From assembly GCA_021787615.1 (NCBI GenBank), contig JAJYLP010000003.1, positions 37,812 to 101,811 on the forward strand: a DNA stretch of 64,000 nucleotides, in the 5' to 3' direction. Both the position numbers and the translations under genes were made by a program. Below are positions 33,521 to 41,318 of this stretch, piece after piece. Origin of the DNA: Pseudomonadota bacterium. GTDB taxonomy: Bacteria > Pseudomonadota > Gammaproteobacteria > Steroidobacterales > Steroidobacteraceae. The stretch's first letter is position 1. Each line of letters opens with the position of its first letter. The notes beneath the pieces are model-generated. The model was not told the origin of the DNA and ran no database searches. It saw nothing but the letters and a program-made list of their open reading frames with translations.

Positions 33521-34423
33521 TCAGATGCGGTAGATGCGCTCGGCCGTGCCGGCGAAGAGGTCGGCGCGCTCGGCGGCGCTTGCGCCGCCGAGGATCTGCC
33601 CGTAGACCTCGAAGTACCGCCCGAACGTGCCGAACAGCCGATCGACGGGGAAGTTGCTGGCGAGCATGGTGCGCGCCGCGCCGAATATCTCGAGCGTCTC
33701 GAGCACGAACGGGCGCAGCGACTCCCCGCTCCAGTGCCAGTCGAGCATCGCGAGGCCGGAGATCTTCGCCGCTACGTTCGGCTGCGCCGCCAGCAGCCGC
33801 ATGCCGCTGCGCCAGACCGCGAGTCCCTCCGCGTCCTTCTCGAGCGGCATGCCGGTGTGGTTGAGAATCAGGGGCGTGTTGGGATGGCGCGCGGCGAGGC
33901 GGGCCGCGGCCGGCATCTGCGCCGGGTAGATCTGCAGGTCGAATGAGAGGCTGTGGCGCGCGAGCTGCGCGAAGCCCGCATGCCAGGCGTCCTCTTCGAG
34001 CAGGTTGCGCGCGGTGTAGGTCTTGGCCGGATCGGGGTGCCAGTTGAGGATCTGGCGGATGCCGCGCACGTTGCGATGCGCGGCGTGCTGTCTGAGCAAG
34101 GCCGGCGCGCCGGGTTTCTCGAGCTCGGCGTGGGCGACGATGGCCTGCGGAAAGCCCCGCGCGTCGGCGGTCTGCTGCAGCCAGCGCGTCTCGGCGAGGG
34201 CATCGGCAGGGTTGGCGCCCGCCTCGATGTGGACGATCTTGACGGCATGCACGCCGCCGACCGCGGCGTCGCGCAGATAGTCGTCGAGCAGGTAATCGCG
34301 CGCAATGGGTGCCACGTCGCCGGTGATGCCCACGGGCAGCGGCGGGGTGAGCCAGGGATAGCGGATGCGCTTGAGGTCCCACAGATGCATGTGGGCGTCA
34401 ACGAGAGTCAGCTGTTCGCTCAT
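33521..34423 (-). CDS. Amidohydrolase-2 family sugar lactonase (L-rhamnono-lactonase)
   Basis: A 300-residue TIM-barrel hydrolase of the amidohydrolase-2 family. The metal-site opening is LVDAHMHLWDL, the middle carries VKIVHIEAGANP and PLILNHTGMP, and the end has TMLASNFPVDRL with the conserved Asp. This is the pattern of L-fucono- and L-rhamnono-1,4-lactonases. It should open L-rhamnono-1,4-lactone to L-rhamnonate, the step between rhamnose dehydrogenase (gene at 47301) and rhamnonate dehydratase (gene at 36182). An L-fuconolactone substrate cannot be excluded because a fucosidase is also present. Confidence 0.88.
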   Translation of the reverse strand: MSEQLTLVDAHMHLWDLKRIRYPWLTPPLPVGITGDVAPIARDYLLDDYLRDAAVGGVHAVKIVHIEAGANPADALAETRWLQQTADARGFPQAIVAHAELEKPGAPALLRQHAAHRNVRGIRQILNWHPDPAKTYTARNLLEEDAWHAGFAQLARHSLSFDLQIYPAQMPAAARLAARHPNTPLILNHTGMPLEKDAEGLAVWRSGMRLLAAQPNVAAKISGLAMLDWHWSGESLRPFVLETLEIFGAARTMLASNFPVDRLFGTFGRYFEVYGQILGGASAAERADLFAGTAERIYRI

Positions 34424-34505
34424 GACGGTCGCCGCGGGAATGCACGCGGCCGCCCGGTGGCGGGCGGGGAAATCGCGACGGCGCAGATCCGTGCAGCGAA
34501 GCGCA

Positions 34506-35255
34506 TCAGTACGTCGTTCGTCCGCCGGAGATGTCGAACGTGGCGGCGGTGGAGAACGAGCACTCCTCGCTCGAGAGCCAGCACACCAGCGCGGCCACCT
34601 CCTCGACCTCTCCGAGCCGTCCCATGGGGATCTTCGAGCGCATGTAGTCGATCTGGCTCTGCGGCAGCTGCGCGAGAATCGGGCTCTTGAACGTTGCCGG
34701 CGTCACGCTGTTGACGCGCACGCCCGTCTGGGCGAGCTCCTTGCCGAGGGACTTGGTGAGGCCGATGACCGCGGCCTTGGCGGCCGAGTAGGCCGAGGCG
34801 TTCGGATTGCCCTCCTTGCCCGCGACCGAGGCGATGTTGACGATCCGCCCGTAGCCATTCTTTAGCATGTACGGCACGACGGAGCGGCAGGAGTTGAAGA
34901 CGCCGATGAGATCGACGTCGATGACGCGCCGCCACTCCTGCGGCGGATACTCCCACAGCGTGGCGGTGGGCCCGGTGATGCCGGCGCTCGCGATGAGCAC
35001 GTCAATGCGCCCGAAGTCTCCGAAGGCTCGCTCGGCCGCGCGGGACACCTGTTCGGCGTCCGCCACGTCCACCTTGGCGGCTTGCGCGCCGGGAATGGCC
35101 TGCGCCGCCGCGCTCAGGGCTTTTTCGTCCCAGTCCCAGAGGCACACCTTACCGCCCTCGGCAGCGATGCGCATCGCCGCCTCGCGCCCGACGCCCGATG
35201 CGCCGCCGGTGATCACCGCGGCCCGATGCTGGAAACGTCCCGCGTACACACTCAT
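34506..35255 (-). CDS. SDR dehydrogenase, probable L-2-keto-3-deoxyrhamnonate 4-dehydrogenase
   Basis: A 249-residue classical SDR with TGGASGVGREAAM (residues about 16-28), CLWDWDEKAL giving an acidic residue for NAD, IASAGITGPTA, NIASVAGKEGNPNASAYSAAKAAV with the catalytic Ser, Tyr and Lys (key part ASAYSAAKAAV), and the ending DISGGRTTY. In the non-phosphorylative rhamnose pathway an SDR of this kind oxidises 2-keto-3-deoxy-L-rhamnonate to the 2,4-diketo acid. The hydrolase gene for that product lies 13 bases upstream, which supports the role. A rhamnose 1-dehydrogenase role is less likely because a much better match to that enzyme is encoded at 47301. Confidence 0.85.
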   Translation of the reverse strand: MSVYAGRFQHRAAVITGGASGVGREAAMRIAAEGGKVCLWDWDEKALSAAAQAIPGAQAAKVDVADAEQVSRAAERAFGDFGRIDVLIASAGITGPTATLWEYPPQEWRRVIDVDLIGVFNSCRSVVPYMLKNGYGRIVNIASVAGKEGNPNASAYSAAKAAVIGLTKSLGKELAQTGVRVNSVTPATFKSPILAQLPQSQIDYMRSKIPMGRLGEVEEVAALVCWLSSEECSFSTAATFDISGGRTTY

Positions 35256-35268
35256 GTCCCCGTCCTCC

Positions 35269-36123
35269 TCAACGCCGCCGCCAGGCGTGCACGGTCTGGC
35301 TCTGTTCGCCGAGCTTCTCGATGCCGAGCCGGATGCGGTCCCCGGGAGCGAGATACACTGGCGCGGGTTTCTGCCCCATGCCGACGCCGGGCGGCGTGCC
35401 CGTGGTGATGATGTCGCCGGACTCCAGGGTCATGAAGCGGCTGACGTAGCTCACCAGAGTCGCGACTGCGAAGATCATGGTGCGCGTGTTGCCCGTCTGC
35501 TTGCGCTCGCCGTTGACCTCGAGCCACATGCCGAGGTTCTGCACGTCGCCGACTTCATCGCGCGTCACCAGCCACGGGCCGACCGGCCCGAAGGTGTCGC
35601 AGCCCTTGCCCTTGTCCCAGGTGCCGCCGCGCTCGATCTGGTACTCACGCTCGGACAGATCGTTGACCACGACGTAGCCGGCGACGTAGTCCAGCGCGTC
35701 GCGCTCCTCGACGTAGCGGGCCGTCGTTCCGATCACGACACCGAGCTCGACCTCCCAGTCGCTCTTGCGCGAATCCTTCGGCAGCATGACCGCGTCGTTC
35801 GGGCCCTGCAGGCAGCTGACGGCCTTGGTAAACACCACCGGCTCGGTGGGGATGGGCAGGTTGGATTCCGCGGCGTGGTCGGCGTAGTTCAAGCCGATGG
35901 CGAGAAATTTGCGCGTGCCGGCGACGGGCACGCCGAGGCGCGGGCTGCCGGCGACGGCCGGCAGGCTCGCAGGATCGATCGCGGCCAGCCGCGCCAGACT
36001 CGCCGGCGCGAGATGCGCGGCGTCGAGGTCCGGGATCTGCCCAGCCAGCGAGCGGAGCGTGCCGTGTCCGTCGATGAGTCCGGGCTGTTCATGGCCGGCG
36101 GGGCCGTAGCGCAACAGTTTCAT
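35269..36123 (-). CDS. 2,4-diketo-3-deoxy-L-rhamnonate (or fuconate) hydrolase, FAH family
   Basis: A 284-residue fumarylacetoacetate-hydrolase-fold enzyme. LAIGLNYADHAAES and EPVVFTKAVSCLQGPND are the fold's usual blocks, SDWEVELGVVIG provides the metal-binding Glu-x-Glu, YVVVNDLSEREYQ provides Asp, and GDIITTGTPPGVGMG closes the site. This branch hydrolyses 2,4-diketo-3-deoxy-L-rhamnonate or -fuconate to pyruvate plus L-lactate. Its position between the SDR and rhamnonate dehydratase genes fits exactly. The L-lactate product gives a natural reason for the hydroxy-acid dehydrogenase at 7501-8697. Confidence 0.9.
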   Translation of the reverse strand: MKLLRYGPAGHEQPGLIDGHGTLRSLAGQIPDLDAAHLAPASLARLAAIDPASLPAVAGSPRLGVPVAGTRKFLAIGLNYADHAAESNLPIPTEPVVFTKAVSCLQGPNDAVMLPKDSRKSDWEVELGVVIGTTARYVEERDALDYVAGYVVVNDLSEREYQIERGGTWDKGKGCDTFGPVGPWLVTRDEVGDVQNLGMWLEVNGERKQTGNTRTMIFAVATLVSYVSRFMTLESGDIITTGTPPGVGMGQKPAPVYLAPGDRIRLGIEKLGEQSQTVHAWRRR

Positions 36124-36181
36124 GGCGTAGCGATCGATTTCCTGCAGCAGCGTGAATCGGGGGGAAGACGGGGCGGACGGC

Positions 36182-37360
36182 TCAGCGCGGATACGGGCGG
36201 TGCAGCGGCAGGCCGCGGTTGAGCTCGACGCCGAAGCCCGGCGTGTCGGGAAGCTTCAGCCGCCCGTTGACGGGCACCGGCTCGCCGATCAGCTGCGGGT
36301 GGAACATGGGCACGACGCGGTCGGCCTCGGGCGCCATCATGAGGAATTCCGCGAAGGGGCTGTTGTGGCGCGTGATGACGAAGTGATAGCTGTAGACGCT
36401 CGAGCCGTGCGGGATCACCAATGCGCCGTGGCTATCGGCAAGCGCGGCGATCTTCTGCAGTTCCGTGAGCCCGCCGCACCAGCCGACGTCGGGCTGGATG
36501 ATGTCGCAGCAGTCCATCTCGAGCAGCATTCGGAATCCCCAGCGGGTCGCTTCGTGCTCCCCGGTAGTCACCAACATCCCGGGCGGCGTGCTACGCTTCA
36601 GCTGTGCGTAACCCCAGTAGTCATCGGGCGATAGCGCCTCCTCGATCCATTTCAAGCCGTGCGCCTGCGCGCCATGCGCCAGCCTGACCGCGTAGGGAAG
36701 ATCGAGGCTCATCCAGCAATCGAGCATGAGCCAGAAGTCGCGGCCCACGCGGCTGCGCATCTCGCCGAGGGCCTCGAGATTGCGCCGCAGACCTTGTTCG
36801 CCTTCGGCCGGACCGTGATGCAGCGGCAGTTTGCCGCCGATGAACCCGAGCTTCTCGGCCAGATCCGGCCGCGAGCCGGTCGCATAGAAGATGAGTTCCT
36901 CGCGGACCTTGCCGCCGAGCAGCTGATAGACCGGCTCGCGGCGCAGCCGCCCGAGCAGATCCCACAGCGCGAGGTCGACGCCGGAGATGGCGTTCACGAC
37001 CAGGCCCTTGCGCCCGTAGTACTGGGTCGCGAAATACATCTGATCCCAGATCTGCTCCACGCACGCCGGATCACGGCCCTCGAGAAAACGGGCGAGATGA
37101 TGCTCGACGATGTAGGCGGCCGGCTCCCCGCCCGTGGTCACCGCGAATCCGATCGTGCCGTCAGCCGCTTCGATTTCCACTACCAGCGTGCCGAGCACGT
37201 TGATGCCGAAGCTGCGCCGGCTCTGGCGATACTCCGGATAGCGGCTCATGGGCGTCGCGATGTGATCGTCTATCCAGTGGGCGCCGGCCTGGTCGTGGTA
37301 ATCGGCGCCACCGCCGCGGATGACGAAGGCGCGCACTTGTCGGATCAGCGGGAACGTCAT
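36182..37360 (-). CDS. rhmD: L-rhamnonate dehydratase (enolase superfamily)
   Basis: A 392-residue enzyme very close to the enterobacterial L-rhamnonate dehydratase RhmD/YfaW: it shares [82 protein letters not shown] and [15 protein letters not shown], including the metal ligands in the barrel and the His of the PHGSS segment. It dehydrates L-rhamnonate to 2-keto-3-deoxy-L-rhamnonate. It is the promoter-proximal gene of the nine-gene leftward operon and diverges from the IclR regulator gene. This is the most secure functional call in the operon. Confidence 0.95.
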   Translation of the reverse strand: MTFPLIRQVRAFVIRGGGADYHDQAGAHWIDDHIATPMSRYPEYRQSRRSFGINVLGTLVVEIEAADGTIGFAVTTGGEPAAYIVEHHLARFLEGRDPACVEQIWDQMYFATQYYGRKGLVVNAISGVDLALWDLLGRLRREPVYQLLGGKVREELIFYATGSRPDLAEKLGFIGGKLPLHHGPAEGEQGLRRNLEALGEMRSRVGRDFWLMLDCWMSLDLPYAVRLAHGAQAHGLKWIEEALSPDDYWGYAQLKRSTPPGMLVTTGEHEATRWGFRMLLEMDCCDIIQPDVGWCGGLTELQKIAALADSHGALVIPHGSSVYSYHFVITRHNSPFAEFLMMAPEADRVVPMFHPQLIGEPVPVNGRLKLPDTPGFGVELNRGLPLHRPYPR

Positions 37361-37435
37361 GTACTGCGTCGGGTCTCAGGTCGGGGGCGGACGGACGGGC
37401 TGCGGGTCGCTGTGGTTGCGGCCGCGGCCCCTGTC

Positions 37436-37466
37436 CCACATACTAATACGGGTACCACATAATGAG
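37436..37466. promoter_or_regulatory. Divergent rhmD/IclR control region with repeated CCACATA
   Basis: CCACATA occurs at 37436-37442 and again at 37455-37461, 19 bases apart. The second copy runs into the start codon, giving CCACATAATGAG (37455-37466), whose complement CTCATTATGTGG matches CTCATATTGTGG at 41231-41242 in 10 of 12 positions. TACTAATAC between the copies could be a -10 region, so IclR transcription may begin close to the start codon. A regulator binding here would control both directions. The binding protein, probably the adjacent IclR product, is inference. Confidence 0.5.
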
Positions 37467-38349
37467 AAGCACGCGACACGCAGGCCGGGACGAGCACCTC
37501 GCCGCGCGCGGTGAGGCGCCGCAGCGCGCCCGCCTCGGCAGCCAGACGCTGCTGCGCGGACTCGACGTGATCGACGTCGTCGCCGAGGGCCCGATCAAGC
37601 TCGGCGACCTGGCGGCGCGGCTCGGCCTGACGCGCAGCACCACACACCGTCTGGCCTCGGCGCTGACCGACCGGCGCTATCTGTCGTTCGTGCCGCACAG
37701 CGGCTACAGCCTCGGCCCCAAGCTGCTCGAGCTCGGCTTCCGGGTGCGAGATGAGCTCGATCTGCCGCGCGTGGCGGCGCCGCATCTGGAGCGCCTGGCG
37801 CTGCTCACCGAGGACACCGTGCACCTCGGCGTGCTCGACCACGGCCACGTGCTGTACCTCGACAAGGTCCCGGGCAAGCGCCGCATCAATATCAGCTCGC
37901 GGATCGGCGAGCTGCAGCCGGTAAGCTCCACCGGGCTCGGCAAGGCGCTGATCCTCGATCTCGACGACGACGCCTGGGTGGAGCTGTTTCGCAGCGAGCG
38001 CGCCGAGCGGCGAAGCGAGATGAGCCTGCAGGAGTGGCTCGAGCGCATGCGCCGCTACGCGCGCGTCGGATACGCGTTCGATCTGGAAGAGAACGAGGAT
38101 CAGATCCGCTGCATCGCCGCGCCGATCCGCGACGTCGCCGGCCGCACCATCGCGGCGATCAGTGTCTCGAGCGCGGCGCAGTACATGAGCGACCAGCGTA
38201 TGCACACGCTGAGCCGGGATGTGCTCACCACCGCGCAGCGCATCAGCGAGGATCTCGGCTGGACGGGCCGGCACCCCGCCGCGCCGCAGCAGCGGCAAGC
38301 GGCCGGCAGCGCCAAGGCGCGGTCGCGCGTCGGCTCGCAGCGGCGCTGA
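37462..38349 (+). CDS. IclR family regulator, probable rhamnose-pathway regulator
   Basis: A 295-residue regulator. The winged helix covers about residues 25-90 (GSQTLLRGLDVIDVVAEGPIKLGDLAARLGLTRSTTHRLASAL; key part LGLTRSTTHRLASAL), and the effector domain covers about residues 110-270, with ISSRIGELQPVSSTGLGKALI and IRCIAAPIRDVAGRTIAAISVSS (key part AAPIRDVAGRTIAAISVS). It diverges from the rhamnose operon, and its end faces that of the second GH78 gene 20 bases away. The ATG at 37462 has no ribosome-binding site upstream and an in-frame stop lies at 37444, so it may be translated from a leaderless or near-leaderless mRNA. The last 25 residues are Gln/Arg/Ala-rich. Confidence 0.9.
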   Translation: MRSTRHAGRDEHLAARGEAPQRARLGSQTLLRGLDVIDVVAEGPIKLGDLAARLGLTRSTTHRLASALTDRRYLSFVPHSGYSLGPKLLELGFRVRDELDLPRVAAPHLERLALLTEDTVHLGVLDHGHVLYLDKVPGKRRINISSRIGELQPVSSTGLGKALILDLDDDAWVELFRSERAERRSEMSLQEWLERMRRYARVGYAFDLEENEDQIRCIAAPIRDVAGRTIAAISVSSAAQYMSDQRMHTLSRDVLTTAQRISEDLGWTGRHPAAPQQRQAAGSAKARSRVGSQRR

Positions 38350-38369
38350 GCGGGGGTCCCCGGGGAGCC

Positions 38370-41159
38370 CTAACGGCTGGTCAGGACGTATCGGCCCGCT
38401 CCTTTCAGCATCACGATGGCGCGCTTACCGCCGTCGGCAGGCCGGCTCGCCCTGGGCCTGCCGTTGACCAGCACCGGTGCACCGGGAGCGGGAACCGGCA
38501 CGGACACCCGCGCCACGACCTGCGCGGGCAGATGAATCGTCGTGATGTAACCGTGCGCATTGCGGATCGCGACGCGCAGCAGCCCATGCGGCGTCGGTTC
38601 CGACCCTTTCGCCCACTCCAGGCCGATCAGGTCCGGCCGGATGTCAACGCGCGCGAATCCGCCGGCGGTCGGCCGGATGCCCAGCACCTGGCTCATCAAC
38701 CACGGCGTGACGCCGCTCGACCAGCCGTGCGCCAGGCTCACGCTGAAACCCGACACATTGTCGGCCTGCAGGGACTCGTGGAAGAGATAGCCCTTGAACC
38801 AGGTCGGGTTGTAGCCCTCCCAGAAACTGGTCGCGCCCTCGCGCACCATGCCGCCCCAGTAGCGGCGGATCCAGTTCAGTGCCGCGCGCCGGTGCCCCAT
38901 CTTGGCCATCGCGCTGACGACGTAGAAGTTGTAATACGGCGTGATGATGTAGGAGCGGTATTTAGGATTGCCGGCCTGCGCAAGCACTTGGTGCCAGATC
39001 GCCGCGTACTGAGCCTGGTTCGCGACGCCCGAGAGAACGGCGTAGGCATTGGGTTGCCAGCGATCCCCGAACGTGCCGTGCGCATCCCGCATGTACTTCT
39101 GCGCCGCGGCCTTGAGCGCGCTCGCTTCGCTCGCCATGCGTGCAGCGTTCTTCTCATCGTGCAACACGCGCAGCAGATAGGCGCCGTCCTTGAACGCCGC
39201 ATAGTATTCGAACTGAGTCGCCATGCGCGTCTGGGCGGTGTAGCCGCTCATGCCCGGCGCCCAGTCCACGAACGGCCAGGCGTGCGTCAGGTCGGAGAAC
39301 AGATCGCGGCGGTCGAGATCCTTCTCCATGTATTGCAGCAGCTGCACGAGGCGCGTGTGCACGCTGCGCAGCTGCTGCAGCGAGCCGGTATGCAGGTAAT
39401 ACTCACGCTCACCGGTCACCCAGAAGGCCGAGTAGCCGGGAATGCCGTTCACGTGCTGCTTGATGGGCTCAGGGCCGAGCAGGCGGTTGAGCGTGTCGCG
39501 CATCAGGAAGTGATCGCCGAATACATCGGCGATGGTGCGCCCGCTCACGTCGAGATCACCCATCCAGCGGTTGCGGTCCCGCTTGGGCGCATCCCAGATG
39601 TCATCCTGCATGCACAGGTGCGCCGTGTAGGCGCCGATGGCCCACATTCTGTTGAGCAGCGGATCGGAGGACTCGAACGACCCCTGGTATCTCACCGGAT
39701 ACGCGATGCCATCGAGACGAATCGTCCGCAATGGGGTCGAGCGCCCGCCGGTGAAGCGGATGACGGCGTAGCGGAATGCGCTCTTCGGTCCGTATGCGGT
39801 GCCATGCGGCGGCAGATAGACCGGGTCCACACCCAGGTACGGCTGCATCAGGGCCTCGGCCTCGGATTCGCCGTACTGCACAGTCACTTGAGCGGGCGCG
39901 TCCGAATCGGATTGCAGTTCGATGCGGCCGTTCACTTCGCGTCCGAAATCGAGCTCGACCTGCGGGGCGCTCTGCAGCGAAACGTGCGCGCGGGGCAGCG
40001 TCACGGTGAAGTCACCGCCGTGCCAATCTGCGGTCAGCGCGTGGAGGTTGTTGATCGCGCCCACACCGGCCGAAACGCGGCGCACCTCCATGGCCTCGAG
40101 CGCATAGTGCGCAAGAAACGGCGAAATCCCGTCATAGCCCGGCCAGGCGTACATGCCCGCGTCGGCGTTAGCCTGGAACAGGCCGATCGAGCTTTCGATG
40201 CCGCCGAGGGCATCGACTTGCGGCCAGCTCGATGCATCGAAGCGCGGATCCTGCCATCCCCTCGGCACCGGCCCCGCGGTGGCTCGCCAATGCGCATCGC
40301 TCATCACCAGCGGTGTCGCCTGCATCGCACGTTGCGCCGGGACGATCATCACGGCGAGCACCTTCCCGTCGCGCAGATGCCGGCTGACGGCATCCTCGGC
40401 CTCATTGCCGGCCAGCGGCCCGCGCACCGCCTTGATGGCGAGCACGTTCCGGCCCGCACGCACGAGGCCGGTGACGTCGCATTCATACACGCGAATGCCC
40501 ATCGGGAAGTCCAGGTTCAGCTGGAAGTGGCCCACTTCCCTGCCGTTGAGATAAATCGTGGCGCGGCGCGGGCCGGCCACATAAAGCGTGGCGTGCGCCG
40601 GGGGCGCCGTGACGTCAAAGGCGCGCCGGAAATAGTGCGGTCCCAGACCGTATGCGCTCGCTTTGTGCACGCGTGTCCAGATATATTGCTCCGGCAGCGG
40701 ACGATGCAGCGCGCTCTGGAGCTGAGAGAGCTTGAGTCTGCGTGCCGGATCGAGCTCGGCATCCGCAATGTTCGTCGCGCCATTGGGCGGCTGGCGCACT
40801 TCGACTCGCTCGGGCGCGGCGGGCACCTGCGCGAGCGCGGCGTCGATCTTCGCCAGCACCGCGTCCGTCAGCCGCGTCGAATCGAAGGGCTGCACCGCCT
40901 TCAGCGTCATGTGCCGGCCCCGGTCGGCGACACGTGTGGCGCTGAATCCCGGCACGTACCCGTCGAGAATGGCGCGGGTCTTCGGGTTGGCGATCAGTGC
41001 GCCAATGGTGGAGTGCGCGACGCTGTATCCCGCCGGGGACGAGACAGTCGCTGCGGCGGGTCGCGCCTGCACCGCGGCCGTCGCAGACATCAGGACGCAG
41101 CCGATGAGGAGACTCGCGGCTTTCGCGGGGGTCAGGCGGGGGAAGAGTGGTTTTGGCAT
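38370..41159 (-). CDS. Exported GH78-type alpha-L-rhamnosidase (second)
   Basis: A 929-residue secreted enzyme. The start at 41159 (MPKPLFPRLTPAKAASLLIG) gives a clean Sec signal ending near VQA. N-terminal beta domains include ATIYLNGREVGHFQLNLDFP and VELDFGREVNGRIEL; the (alpha/alpha)6 catalytic domain has DDIWDAPKRDRNRWMGDLDVSGRT (key part DAPKRDRNRWMGDL, near residue 525) in place of the classic DCPQRDERxGWxGD, and SFWEGYNPTW later. It belongs to a more distant GH78-like subgroup, so its aglycone preference may differ from that of the other two. The residues upstream of 41159 in the same frame do not look like an export signal. Divergent from the GH42 pair, with the CTCATATTGTGG word between. 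Confidence 0.85.
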   Translation of the reverse strand: MPKPLFPRLTPAKAASLLIGCVLMSATAAVQARPAAATVSSPAGYSVAHSTIGALIANPKTRAILDGYVPGFSATRVADRGRHMTLKAVQPFDSTRLTDAVLAKIDAALAQVPAAPERVEVRQPPNGATNIADAELDPARRLKLSQLQSALHRPLPEQYIWTRVHKASAYGLGPHYFRRAFDVTAPPAHATLYVAGPRRATIYLNGREVGHFQLNLDFPMGIRVYECDVTGLVRAGRNVLAIKAVRGPLAGNEAEDAVSRHLRDGKVLAVMIVPAQRAMQATPLVMSDAHWRATAGPVPRGWQDPRFDASSWPQVDALGGIESSIGLFQANADAGMYAWPGYDGISPFLAHYALEAMEVRRVSAGVGAINNLHALTADWHGGDFTVTLPRAHVSLQSAPQVELDFGREVNGRIELQSDSDAPAQVTVQYGESEAEALMQPYLGVDPVYLPPHGTAYGPKSAFRYAVIRFTGGRSTPLRTIRLDGIAYPVRYQGSFESSDPLLNRMWAIGAYTAHLCMQDDIWDAPKRDRNRWMGDLDVSGRTIADVFGDHFLMRDTLNRLLGPEPIKQHVNGIPGYSAFWVTGEREYYLHTGSLQQLRSVHTRLVQLLQYMEKDLDRRDLFSDLTHAWPFVDWAPGMSGYTAQTRMATQFEYYAAFKDGAYLLRVLHDEKNAARMASEASALKAAAQKYMRDAHGTFGDRWQPNAYAVLSGVANQAQYAAIWHQVLAQAGNPKYRSYIITPYYNFYVVSAMAKMGHRRAALNWIRRYWGGMVREGATSFWEGYNPTWFKGYLFHESLQADNVSGFSVSLAHGWSSGVTPWLMSQVLGIRPTAGGFARVDIRPDLIGLEWAKGSEPTPHGLLRVAIRNAHGYITTIHLPAQVVARVSVPVPAPGAPVLVNGRPRASRPADGGKRAIVMLKGAGRYVLTSR

Positions 41160-41230
41160 GCGGGCACTCGTCTGGCGGAAGGGACTGCATCGGGACGTCA
41201 CGCCTCGACCCTGAAGAGCGGTCCCCATAT

Positions 41231-41242
41231 CTCATATTGTGG
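41231..41242. promoter_or_regulatory. Shared operator-like word between GH78 and GH42 genes
   Basis: CTCATATTGTGG lies in an AT-rich island (41227-41252; tatctcatattgtggacta is the core) in the divergent region between the second GH78 gene and the GH42 pair. It matches the complement of the word at the rhmD/IclR start (10 of 12) and resembles CTCATAATATGA at 52191-52202 (9 of 12). TATAAT follows at 41245-41250 and could be a rightward -10 box for the GH42 operon, so a bound regulator would block or recruit polymerase there. Confidence 0.5.
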
Positions 41243-41318
41243 ACTATAATTTCACGGAGTGAAACACTGCGCCCCGGGGCCCTGCGCTCCGGTTCTCGCC
41301 TCGCACCCGGAGATGCTC

